Part shown: positions 8,440 to 17,462 of the stretch, piece by piece
How the letters are laid out: every line of letters starts with the position of its first letter
Numbering within the stretch: the first letter of the stretch is position 1
NCBI RefSeq assembly: GCF_008041945.1
Contig: NZ_VKAD01000001.1
Coordinates: forward strand, 620,001-684,000
Direction: 5' to 3'
Source of the DNA: Reinekea thalattae
GTDB lineage: Bacteria; Pseudomonadota; Gammaproteobacteria; Pseudomonadales; Natronospirillaceae
Length of the DNA: 64,000 nucleotides
Position numbers and translations under genes: made by a program
Notes under the pieces: model-generated
The model's database searches: none
The model's input: only the letters and a program-made list of their open reading frames with translations
Told to the model about the DNA's origin: nothing

Positions 8440-10710
8440 TCAACGTATAAGACGCATTCTATAGGCGGTTGCTGAATGCTTAACCTTAAGCCCATCGCTA
8501 TCAAAGTACAGTCGAATAGAGCCAAGTTGCGCAGTGCTTAACAATTGTTGCTCTGGGTGAGCATCAAACCAGCTGACAATGGCCGCAGCTGGCCAGCGCG
8601 GCGATAGCCGATCACCGTTGCTGACTAAGTAAAGCGCGCCTCTATTGGCTTGCAGCCAATCATGTGAGGAACTGGTGGCAGAACCATGGTGCCCAAGCAC
8701 GACGATATCTAACGGGAATAGTTCAGGATAAGCCTGCAGTAAAAAATACTCGATCGATTTTCCCGCATCGCCCGTAATAATCATTCGCTTGCCTTGAGCC
8801 TGATAAAGCAAAATACAGGAGTGGTCATTACTACTTTGCCGAAACGGCTCCGGCACAGCAATAAAGCGCATATTGGGTGTCGGTGAAGTATCGGCATTGC
8901 AATGATTGAAACCGCTGCGATGCGGCGCTTTAGCGAGCCTTTCTGGCTGCCCAGACCAAGCCAAAAAGGCTGCCTGCGTGTTCATAATATACTCAACTGC
9001 CATGGCGTGATCGGCATCCGCATGGGTCACAATTAAACCGCTTAACGGGCCTACTTGCCGATCTAAATCACGCTGAAAATAACTTAAGCCAGACCTTAAT
9101 CCTCCACCTGTATCAACCAACCAACGACCATACTGATCTTCAATCAATAGCGAGGAGCCGTGCCCAACGTCATACAGAGTGACGCGCGCCGCCTGCGTCT
9201 TCATCATGGGAAGACGATAAGCAAAGCCATAAAAACCATACCTAATCAGACTCACCAACAGAACGAGCAGCAATACAATGGATGTTAAACGTCGATCAAC
9301 AAACCATATGAATAAAACCAAAAGAGCAACAACACTGATCACCAGCAACGGCGAAAACCAAGCAAACTGAAATGCAAACTGCTGCGTCCAGTGCAACAAC
9401 ATGAGCAATGTCTGAACGACGAATTCATACACCGAAACAACTATGGGCATGGGTTGCAGCGCAATTAAAAAAGCCAATGGTAATAGTAAAAAACCAATCA
9501 ACGGCGTTATAAAAAAATTCAACACGCCTGCGAAAGGATTCATCGAAAAGCCAGATAAAAAAGCCCATGGCAACGTTGTTAATGACATGGTGCATTGAAA
9601 TAAAAATAACCGAAGTAACCAATGGCCGAGGCTCATCCATTGCCAACGAATTAAAACAATGATGATTAATATAGAAATAAAACTTAGCCATGCGCCTAAT
9701 GACAACCAAGCTTCTGGTTTCAATAACGACAGAACGGCCAAGGCAACTAACAGCGCCATCAACCAATTAAGTCGAATGGCTAAACGCATTATCATGAAAG
9801 GAACAAGCAGCATAATCAGCGCTCTGGTAGCAGGTACTGGCCAGCCTAAAAACGCGACATAGAGAACAACAAACAATAGCGCTAACGTATATTGAACCGT
9901 TGTCGACAATAACAATCGACTCGACCAAGGCTGCATCACGACTTTAATCAGCAGCAAGCAAAACACTGAAATAAAACCGATATGCATTCCACTGACAACA
10001 AACAGATGCATGAGTTGATTTTGGCTGAAGGTATTTTTTAAATCTTGATCAATAGAATGAGACCAACCTAAAAATAGCGCAGCCCAAATATCGAAGGCTG
10101 AATCAGAATGAAAACTCGCCTGTCGATTTTTGTAGAGCCTTTCGGATCTTTTGGGTTGGTATTGCAAACTATATAGATCGACCAAGGTTGCCTTAGCATC
10201 CATCTGCGTCGAAAAATAATAGCGATCAGCATCAAAGCCACCAGGTGTTAAAAACCCAAGTGGCTGCCTTAAGCGAAAAGCGCCAACAAGGCAATCTCCC
10301 GGATAGATGGGTTGCGTAACCTTTGCTTTAGGCAAACTGATTTGAATATTACGTAGCTGCGTCTGCGCTGGTTGAGAAACAACACGAGCCCGACTAAACC
10401 AAACATCATCGTAACTGGCTACTGCCCTATTAATACAAACAGTCAGTGGTAAGGTTTGATGTTTCAAACTTGCGGGCAATGGATGCTGTAGTTGACGCTC
10501 CAGCTGAATTAACATCAGGCTGGCCAACAACGCATAGACGAGCAAAACATAGGGGTGTTTTTGCTCGCTAAAAAATCGACGCTGCCTGCCATAGTAAAAC
10601 AAGCTGACTAATAGCGTCGCAGCAATAAGGATAAGACTAGGAAATAAACCAAACTGATACCAAACAGGTGGCAGCAGTGGCAAAAAAAAGATTACAAACA
10701 ATGTCACCAT
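8440..10710 (-). CDS. comEC: DNA internalisation competence protein ComEC/Rec2
   Basis: ComEC is the inner-membrane channel through which single-stranded transforming DNA enters. The 756-residue protein has an N-terminal hydrophobic and soluble region, then the Competence domain with many membrane helices (about 210-490, including the FVVSGMHIGFISV motif), then a C-terminal metallo-beta-lactamase-fold domain. Here the metal motifs are intact: VTHADADHAMAV, MIITGDAG and VVLGHHGS. Length and order match full-length gammaproteobacterial ComEC. It lies between exbB and lolD. No other competence gene is in the window. Its intact hydrolase motifs are a useful contrast to the degraded copy at 2986-3999. 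Confidence 0.96.
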   Translation of the reverse strand: MVTLFVIFFLPLLPPVWYQFGLFPSLILIAATLLVSLFYYGRQRRFFSEQKHPYVLLVYALLASLMLIQLERQLQHPLPASLKHQTLPLTVCINRAVASYDDVWFSRARVVSQPAQTQLRNIQISLPKAKVTQPIYPGDCLVGAFRLRQPLGFLTPGGFDADRYYFSTQMDAKATLVDLYSLQYQPKRSERLYKNRQASFHSDSAFDIWAALFLGWSHSIDQDLKNTFSQNQLMHLFVVSGMHIGFISVFCLLLIKVVMQPWSSRLLLSTTVQYTLALLFVVLYVAFLGWPVPATRALIMLLVPFMIMRLAIRLNWLMALLVALAVLSLLKPEAWLSLGAWLSFISILIIIVLIRWQWMSLGHWLLRLFLFQCTMSLTTLPWAFLSGFSMNPFAGVLNFFITPLIGFLLLPLAFLIALQPMPIVVSVYEFVVQTLLMLLHWTQQFAFQFAWFSPLLVISVVALLVLFIWFVDRRLTSIVLLLVLLVSLIRYGFYGFAYRLPMMKTQAARVTLYDVGHGSSLLIEDQYGRWLVDTGGGLRSGLSYFQRDLDRQVGPLSGLIVTHADADHAMAVEYIMNTQAAFLAWSGQPERLAKAPHRSGFNHCNADTSPTPNMRFIAVPEPFRQSSNDHSCILLYQAQGKRMIITGDAGKSIEYFLLQAYPELFPLDIVVLGHHGSATSSSHDWLQANRGALYLVSNGDRLSPRWPAAAIVSWFDAHPEQQLLSTAQLGSIRLYFDSDGLKVKHSATAYRMRLIR

Positions 10711-10799
10711 CCTTGGTTTATTGATCGTACAGCGATTTATTAATTATATAACTATGATTTAGATGAAGCTCATTCGCCCGCAATAAATAGATGTTTCTG

Positions 10800-11486
10800 T
10801 TATCGAACTTGAGTTAATTGGCCTTTAGTTAAACGATATTGAGTTGGGAATTGATTAGACCATTCTTGGTTGTGAGTTACGACAACAAAAGAAGTGCCCG
10901 TCTGTTGGTTAAGCGATTCAATCATCGATTGAATCTGTTCAGAAGTCTGTTCATCCAAGTTGCCGGTTGGCTCATCCATCATAACAATACCAGGTTTATT
11001 AACTAAGGCTCTGGCTATCGCAACACGTTGACGCTCACCACCAGACAACTCCGCTGGGCGATGATCCATACGATCTTGCAAACCGACCTGTTGCAATAAC
11101 TGCTGAGCATAGAGGCGAGCCTCTTTCGTTACCTGGTTTCGAATTCTATGCGGGATCAATACGTTATCGATTGCAGAAAATTCAGGTAATAGGTGATGGA
11201 ACTGAAACACAAAGCCCATAAACTGATTGCGTAATTTTGCACGAGCAACATCGCCCAGTTTATTGATCGCCTGCTCATCCATGTAGACGCTGCCTTCACT
11301 CGGATCATCCAAACCTGCCAATAGATTTAACAGTGTTGTTTTACCTGAACCGCTGGTGCCGACAATGCTAACCATTTCACCTTGAGAAATTGAAAAATCA
11401 ATTTCATTAAGCACCTGAATATACTCACTGCCCATCTTAAATTGGCGTGAAACCGATTGGCATTTTAATACGGATTTAAGACTCAT
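10800..11486 (-). CDS. lolD: Lipoprotein-releasing ABC transporter ATPase LolD
   Basis: LolD powers release of outer-membrane lipoproteins from the inner membrane to LolA. Walker A GTSGSGKTT, the LSGGERQRVAIARAL signature, Walker B IVMMDEPTGNLD and the switch histidine in VVVTHNQEW are all present. The open frame extends 30 codons further upstream, but the ATG at 11486 (MSLKSVLKCQ) matches the family N-terminus and gives 228 residues. Its start overlaps the lolC/E stop by 11 bp, so the two are translationally coupled. Confidence 0.97.
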   Translation of the reverse strand: MSLKSVLKCQSVSRQFKMGSEYIQVLNEIDFSISQGEMVSIVGTSGSGKTTLLNLLAGLDDPSEGSVYMDEQAINKLGDVARAKLRNQFMGFVFQFHHLLPEFSAIDNVLIPHRIRNQVTKEARLYAQQLLQQVGLQDRMDHRPAELSGGERQRVAIARALVNKPGIVMMDEPTGNLDEQTSEQIQSMIESLNQQTGTSFVVVTHNQEWSNQFPTQYRLTKGQLTQVR

Positions 11487-12720
11487 AACGAAGGGCCTCC
11501 GCCGGTGAAATTCGAGAAGCCTTCCACGCAGGATAAATCGTTGAACACACCGATATACAGAAACTTGCAGCAGCAATTAGATAGACATCGGACCATTTTA
11601 ATTGCGACGGGATGTAACTAATAAAATAAACATTGGCATCTAAAAATTGAATGTGAAACACCGATTCTATCCAAGCAATAATATCGGCAACCGAAAGCGC
11701 ACCAATAACACCTAGAATCACACCAATAATGATACCGACCAAACCAATCGCCGTACCCTGCACCATAAAGACCGCTAATATTTGTCGTCGCGTTGCGCCC
11801 AAAGTGCGCAACACGGCAATTTCGGCTTGTTTATCCGTCACCAGCATGACCAAACTAGATACTGTATTAAAGCCAGCCACTGCGATAATCATAAAGAGTA
11901 ATAGCCCGACGAGCTTTTTCTCCATTTGAATGGCTTTAAACAGGTTACCCTGTGTACGAGTCCAATCGCTGACGTAGTAAACATCGGTTAGTTCACGACC
12001 TACATCAAATGCGGTCTGTCGCGCCTTAAATAAATCTGATGTTTTTAACTGCACACCGTCAACGGCACCGCCATAAAGCATCAGTTTGCCTAAATCATCG
12101 ATGTTAGTGACGACTAAACCTGCGTCCATTTCTGCACCGACTTCAAATAGGCCTACAACAGTAAAGCGCTTAAAACGAGGTTGTATGCTGGCAATGTTTA
12201 CTGACAATTCAGGCACAATTAATGTCACCTTATCGCCAACATCGACACCCAATATATGCGCCATTGTGGTTCCTAAGATGGCACCAAACGGCTGATTAGC
12301 GAGATCTTCTAATGAGCCTTCCACTATGTGTTCAGGCAATATAGAAACACTGGCAATGGTTTCCGTGTTGATACCACTGAATAAGGCGCCGCGATTAACA
12401 TTGTTGGCAATGACCATGCCTTGGGTTTCAATATATTCTGACGCACCCTCGACTAACGGATGCTGCAAAGCTTTATCAATAATTTCTTGCTGCTTGGTCA
12501 TCTCACCAGGCAGTGAAATGGTGGCATGAGGCACCATACCAAGAATACGATTGCGCATTTCTTGATCAAAGCCATTCATGACAGAAAGTACTATAATAAG
12601 CACCATGACGCCGAGCGTAAGACCGGCCATCGATAGTGCAGAAATGAAAGAAATAAAGTGGTTACGTCGCTTGGCGCGTAAATATCTTAAACCTATATAA
12701 AAAGGCAGGCTGCGGTACAT
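11476..12720 (-). CDS. lolC: Lipoprotein-releasing system permease LolC/LolE family (single copy)
   Basis: The 414-residue permease has the Lol topology: one N-terminal helix (about 22-50), a large periplasmic domain, then three C-terminal helices (about 270-400) with FtsX-like sequence including LRTLGATRRQI. The periplasmic loop reads IQPRFKRFTVVGLFEVGAEMDAG, close to the LolC hook region. Only one such gene accompanies lolD, whereas Pseudomonas and E. coli have separate lolC and lolE around lolD. It may therefore act as a LolF-type homodimer, or a second subunit may lie elsewhere. The symbol is provisional. Confidence 0.9.
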   Translation of the reverse strand: MYRSLPFYIGLRYLRAKRRNHFISFISALSMAGLTLGVMVLIIVLSVMNGFDQEMRNRILGMVPHATISLPGEMTKQQEIIDKALQHPLVEGASEYIETQGMVIANNVNRGALFSGINTETIASVSILPEHIVEGSLEDLANQPFGAILGTTMAHILGVDVGDKVTLIVPELSVNIASIQPRFKRFTVVGLFEVGAEMDAGLVVTNIDDLGKLMLYGGAVDGVQLKTSDLFKARQTAFDVGRELTDVYYVSDWTRTQGNLFKAIQMEKKLVGLLLFMIIAVAGFNTVSSLVMLVTDKQAEIAVLRTLGATRRQILAVFMVQGTAIGLVGIIIGVILGVIGALSVADIIAWIESVFHIQFLDANVYFISYIPSQLKWSDVYLIAAASFCISVCSTIYPAWKASRISPAEALRYES

Positions 12721-12850
12721 AGTTTGGATATTCCATTAAACTCTATGATGAGAGACTATTCTATGGTGAGATAATATACTGTTTAGAGCACTATATTGAT
12801 ACTGTATGGCTGTCGTGCCCATTTTACACAACTATGACATCGGAGCACTC

Positions 12851-13399
12851 ATGAATAATAATAACGACCCTCATCAGAATGACGCCTTTCATGTCGACAT
12901 GACAGCGATTGTTGACCTAAAGCCTGCTGATGCAGAATCGTCAGATGCCGCTAATTGCTTTCCCGAATTACACGCACTGGCATTAATGTCTGAAACCTCA
13001 AACATCGACGATGAGTTAACCGCCCTAACCGATCGTATTAAAGATATAACATTAAAAAAATCGGTTTCTTTGCTGCATAAAAAACTCAACATCATCACTT
13101 CGCTTATCGATATAAAAACTGCGCAACAAAAAAATTCACCGCCTCAATCAATCAATATGAGCGAAGCTAATTGTCGACTCATTAAACCGAAAGGTTTCAA
13201 TATTGGCCAACGAGTCGCCATCGCCATCATTTTCACACCTAGCTACTTCACTCATTTTTCGTTTGCTAAAGTCAGCCAAGCTAAGCCAATAGATGAATCA
13301 CGGTTAGAATATCTATTTGAATTTGAAAACCTAACCGAAGCTCAAAAGCAGCAACTGATCAAACATATGTTCAGAGCACAAACCTCAGGACAAAGCTAA
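12851..13399 (+). CDS. PilZ-like domain protein with degenerate c-di-GMP motif
   Basis: A 182-residue cytoplasmic protein starting at the ATG behind CGGAG; a longer frame from 12806 has no better ribosome site. The middle is helical (about 55-100). The C-terminal half contains NMSEANCRLIKPKGFNIGQRVAIAI then FTPSYFTHFSFAKV, which aligns by eye to the PilZ beta-barrel of proteins beside lol genes in Pseudomonas (PA2989 from memory). PilZ domains bind c-di-GMP through RxxxR and (D/N)xSxxG. Here NxS is kept but the glycine is replaced, and no clear RxxxR precedes it, so ligand binding is doubtful. It is divergent from lolC/E, which probably shares the 130-bp promoter gap. Confidence 0.6.
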   Translation: MNNNNDPHQNDAFHVDMTAIVDLKPADAESSDAANCFPELHALALMSETSNIDDELTALTDRIKDITLKKSVSLLHKKLNIITSLIDIKTAQQKNSPPQSINMSEANCRLIKPKGFNIGQRVAIAIIFTPSYFTHFSFAKVSQAKPIDESRLEYLFEFENLTEAQKQQLIKHMFRAQTSGQS

Positions 13400-13413
13400 G
13401 CTATTGATAAACC

Positions 13414-13493
13414 GTTATTCGACTTTCAAAGGTGTTATTCGACTTTCAAAGGTGTTATTCGACTTGCCAATGCGTTATTCGATTTTCCAATGA
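13414..13493. repeat. Four tandem 20-bp units ending in the dinG stop region
   Basis: Units start at 13414, 13434, 13454 and 13474. The first two are identical (GTTATTCGACTTTCAAAGGT); the third and fourth diverge in the second half. The fourth contains the dinG stop (TAA at 13475-13477, minus strand) and final codons. Every unit keeps GTTATTCGA, so TAA recurs every 20 bp, in all three frames, downstream of dinG. Confidence 0.9.
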
Positions 13494-15592
13494 TAGTTGG
13501 GTAACGAGTTAATAATAGTTTTCCCATAGCGTTTGGAAACAATACGTCGATCCATAAACCAAATAACGCCACTGTCCTGCTCTTGCCGAATCAGTCGCCC
13601 GCAGGCTTGCACTAACCGAATGGTCGCCGCGGGTAAGGTAATCACTTGAAACGGATTCATGCCTTTACTTTCCAACCACTGCGCCAATGTTGAGGTGATG
13701 GGGTCATCTGGGACACCAAAAGGAATTTTCGCAATAACCAAATGCTTCAAATAGTTGCCCGGTAAATCAACACCTTCGGCTAAGCTTGCCAAACCAAATA
13801 GCGTAGAACCCCCACCCTCATTCAGCCGCTCTTTATGATGCTCGATTAACGCTGTTTTTGGCAGATCATCTTGCGAGGTGACTAATGCTTTCCAGTCGTC
13901 ATTTAAGCCTTCATAGACCTCTTGCATCTGCGCTCGCGATGAAAACAATACCAAGTTGCCTGTTTCCATTGGCAGGTGCTGATGAATAAGAGCAACAATC
14001 GACTCACTATGAGCATCTCGCTGACTACCCTCTACAGCCAATGCAGGAATAGTCGCGGTAACTAAATTTGGGTAATCAAATGGGCTCTCAACTTTTAAGA
14101 CATCGGCCTGCTCCGGAATGCCACACTGAGTCATAATGCGATCAAACTTGCCAGCAACCGTCAGCGTTGCTGATGTCACTACCGCACCGCAACAGCGATT
14201 CCATAGAAAGTTTTTTAATACTGAGCTTGCCGAAACTGGGCTGGTGTTAAGTATTAAATCTTGGTTATCTGCGTTATCAATTCTGTCTAACCAGCGAGCC
14301 ACTGGTGGCGCATTCTCTGCATCAGGCTCAAGCCAACTGTCGACCAACCCTTTAGCTGGTTCAATTCGGCTTAGCCATCGGCCAATAACCGGCAGCGCAT
14401 TTTGTAAGCGTTCTTTTTCTTGAGGATCATCAGAGGCTGAAAGTTGCTTGCGAGTATGTTCATCTAGGGCATTCATCGATGCATACAAACTGGTGAACGG
14501 ATACACCAGCGGATTAAGTAAATCATCCAACGGCTGTCGCTGCTCTGATTGTAAAAAGGTCAAGGTGCGCTCTTCTGAGCTTAACCGATTAAACCAAGGT
14601 TGCATCGCAGACCAAGTCAATGATAACTGCTGATGCGCGTCATTTAAGCCATCCACAATGGTGGCTAATAATCGCTCTGCCGTATCACCGTATGCTAATT
14701 CAAGACGAACTTTCGGAATCTGTTTACGAATGGCATCAATCTGATTGAGCGTGTATTTAACGGTTAATTGCTGAGCAAAATGCGACAGCGCTTTTTCGGG
14801 AAGATGATGGCCTTCATCAAAAACATAAATGGTGTCTTCTGGTGCTGGTAAGATTGCACCGCCACCAAGAGAGAGATCCGCCATAACCAAGTCATGATTA
14901 GCAATAATCACCTGTGCGTTTTCAAGCTCACCACGCGCTTCAAAAAATGGACAATTTTGATAATGCGGGCAACGCCGATTGAGGCACTCCCGATGCGAAG
15001 AGGTTAAGCTGAACCAGAGATTATCGTCGATTTTATCTGGCCAGTGATCTCGATCTCCAGACCAAGCGCCACTGCCAAATTGCGTCATTAACTCATTGTA
15101 TTGAGCTAAACTCGCCTCATCGGCCTCCATGGTTTCTTCAAACAACGACATGGCCACCACGGTACCGCTATAAAACTGAATTAGTTGCTCAAGCTTTTGC
15201 GTACACAGGTAACGACTGCGCCCTTTGGCTAGAACTGCTTTAAAATTCAGCTCCGTATTTTTAGCAATATCTGGTAAATCTTTGTTAACAACCTGTTCTT
15301 GCAAAGCAATGGTGGCCGTTGAGATAACCAGTTTTTTCTCCATCGCCATTGCTAAGCTGATAGCACTTAACGCATAGCCAACCGTCTTACCGGTTCCGGT
15401 ACCCGCTTCTACAACAGCAATACCGGTACTATTGGCTTGGCGTACGCCTTCATCATCCAACGCTATATTGCCTAAGGTTCGAGCAATTTGAGCTAGCATA
15501 TGCTTTTGACCAGAGCGAGGCTTTAGGTCACGGTTTTTTAGATATTCAGAGTAAGCCGTTTGAATATTGCTTTTTACGGTATTGGAGAGCAT
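13475..15592 (-). CDS. dinG: ATP-dependent DNA helicase DinG
   Basis: DinG is an XPD-like 5'-3' superfamily 2 helicase with a 4Fe-4S cluster that unwinds R-loops and damaged or collided replication structures. The 705-residue protein has Walker A VVEAGTGTGKTVGYA (about 60-74), the iron-sulfur cysteines in RYLCTQKL and CLNRRCPHYQNCPFF, and the DEAH-type box VFDEGHHLP. Motifs FSSRAQM, FGLASLAEGVDLPG and VQACGRLIRQ complete the C-terminal motor. Length matches E. coli DinG. It is divergent from kdsA across only 65 bp. In E. coli dinG is LexA-controlled; I see no convincing LexA box in that gap. Confidence 0.95.
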   Translation of the reverse strand: MLSNTVKSNIQTAYSEYLKNRDLKPRSGQKHMLAQIARTLGNIALDDEGVRQANSTGIAVVEAGTGTGKTVGYALSAISLAMAMEKKLVISTATIALQEQVVNKDLPDIAKNTELNFKAVLAKGRSRYLCTQKLEQLIQFYSGTVVAMSLFEETMEADEASLAQYNELMTQFGSGAWSGDRDHWPDKIDDNLWFSLTSSHRECLNRRCPHYQNCPFFEARGELENAQVIIANHDLVMADLSLGGGAILPAPEDTIYVFDEGHHLPEKALSHFAQQLTVKYTLNQIDAIRKQIPKVRLELAYGDTAERLLATIVDGLNDAHQQLSLTWSAMQPWFNRLSSEERTLTFLQSEQRQPLDDLLNPLVYPFTSLYASMNALDEHTRKQLSASDDPQEKERLQNALPVIGRWLSRIEPAKGLVDSWLEPDAENAPPVARWLDRIDNADNQDLILNTSPVSASSVLKNFLWNRCCGAVVTSATLTVAGKFDRIMTQCGIPEQADVLKVESPFDYPNLVTATIPALAVEGSQRDAHSESIVALIHQHLPMETGNLVLFSSRAQMQEVYEGLNDDWKALVTSQDDLPKTALIEHHKERLNEGGGSTLFGLASLAEGVDLPGNYLKHLVIAKIPFGVPDDPITSTLAQWLESKGMNPFQVITLPAATIRLVQACGRLIRQEQDSGVIWFMDRRIVSKRYGKTIINSLPNYHWKIE

Positions 15593-15645
15593 TTGAAATT
15601 TAGTTTAAAGGAAAACAAAGTTACAATACCTGAAACTCATATTAA

Positions 15646-16503
<858 letters not shown>

Positions 16504-16529
16504 CTCGATAACTAACACTAGCTACGCTA

Positions 16530-16559
16530 CTGGATAAACAGTTGCTGGAGAAACAGCCT
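16530..16559. repeat. Two imperfect tandem 15-bp units between kdsA and kdsC
   Basis: CTGGATAAACAGTTG (16530-16544) is followed directly by CTGGAGAAACAGCCT (16545-16559), differing at three positions. It is one of several short intergenic tandem duplications in the window. Confidence 0.55.
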
Positions 16560-16585
16560 CGACCGGCTGCAACCCCTGAATAGCA

Positions 16586-17164
16586 TCAAGATCGATTGCG
16601 TTCAAATAACGGTGTTGCAGCCAATTTATAAGCTTCAGCTAAAACCCCTTTCGCATTTAACACTATATCGCACACCAGCCGAGCCACCCCTTGGCCACCA
16701 CCTAATGGCAATACGATACTCGCCTGCTCGCAAACCAATGCATATGCGTCGCTGGGGCAGATAGAAACACCCACCTGAGTCATAACGCTAAGATCAACCA
16801 TGTCATCACCGACGTAACAAACTTGCTCTAAAGAAAGTTCAAGTCGATCTAATAATTGCTGCACAATGGCAACCTTGTCTTTAACGCCTTTAAAGTAATA
16901 TTCGACACCTAAATCAGACATGCGCTGATCGACCATAGCGCTGTCTTTCGCTGTAACAACCGCTACCGCTATAGACTGGTCCTGCAATAACTTAATGCCA
17001 ACACCATCTTTAACATTAAACAGCTTTACGACCTCACCATTACTGCCATAAACAAGCTGCCCATTGGTTAAAACACCATCGACATCAAAGACGACCAAGG
17101 ATATTTTGTTAAGCGCCGTATGAGCACCTTGATAATGCTGAGTGAGATCATCCGAATAAGTCAT
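16586..17164 (-). CDS. kdsC: Kdo-8-phosphate phosphatase KdsC
   Basis: A HAD-superfamily phosphatase that removes phosphate from Kdo-8-P. Motif I is VVFDVDGVLTNG (nucleophile D27, D29 counted from the chosen start), followed by VAVVTAKDS (motif II), the lysine in GVKDK, and YVGDDMVDL (motif III/IV). From the ATG at 17164 it has 192 residues, close to the family; the frame can extend to 17200, but that part is not family-like. The start lies inside the 3' end of the small HTH gene (17-bp overlap). Pseudomonas keeps kdsC with the lpt genes and kdsD; neither is here. Confidence 0.94.
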   Translation of the reverse strand: MTYSDDLTQHYQGAHTALNKISLVVFDVDGVLTNGQLVYGSNGEVVKLFNVKDGVGIKLLQDQSIAVAVVTAKDSAMVDQRMSDLGVEYYFKGVKDKVAIVQQLLDRLELSLEQVCYVGDDMVDLSVMTQVGVSICPSDAYALVCEQASIVLPLGGGQGVARLVCDIVLNAKGVLAEAYKLAATPLFERNRS

Positions 17165-17384
17165 ACTGCGCTTCCTGATTATCAGTTTCAGTCTGATCAT
17201 CTAACCAAAACTTAGGTTTTGAAAAGGTCTGTTCTATTTGTCGTGATAGGCTTGCTGTTAACTTCTTTGAACCTGCCACAAGCTCTTCAGCGACGGCCTC
17301 ATCAATGCCTAAGCAAAAACTAAACTCCGTTACACCAATAGCATTTTCTTGCAGTAAATCGGCTAATTTTTCCGCTTGGTTCAT
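17148..17384 (-). CDS. Small HTH (XRE/HigA-like) protein
   Basis: A 78-residue protein. Residues 5-50 look like a lambda-repressor type helix-turn-helix, and SRQIEQTFSKPKFWLDD near 46-62 closely resembles the end of XRE-family domains (ARQIEQxxxxPxxWLD). The C-terminal tail is acidic and ends EAQYDLFG, reminiscent of a degradation or clamp-like tail, though that is speculation. It overlaps kdsC by 17 bp and is probably cotranscribed. No toxin gene accompanies it, so it is more likely a regulator than an antitoxin. Family assignment is by pattern only. Confidence 0.7.
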   Translation of the reverse strand: MNQAEKLADLLQENAIGVTEFSFCLGIDEAVAEELVAGSKKLTASLSRQIEQTFSKPKFWLDDQTETDNQEAQYDLFG

Positions 17385-17402
17385 TTTCTTTCCTTACACA
17401 AA

Positions 17403-17424
17403 AAAGGCTGCATAACGCAGCCTT
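17403..17424 (-). terminator. Rho-independent terminator after ppiD
   Basis: AAGGCTGC (17404-17411) pairs with GCAGCCTT (17417-17424) around a 5-nt loop; on the minus strand the stem is followed by a T-run. It lies 39 bp past the ppiD stop and upstream of the small HTH gene. Confidence 0.85.
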
Positions 17425-17462
17425 ATTTTAGCAGTCAAGAACCATGACTGCGTAGCATGAGA

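Noticed and set aside
11487-11576. 30-codon upstream extension of lolD
   Set aside because: It lies inside lolC/E coding sequence and is absent from the LolD family; the ATG at 11486 fits.
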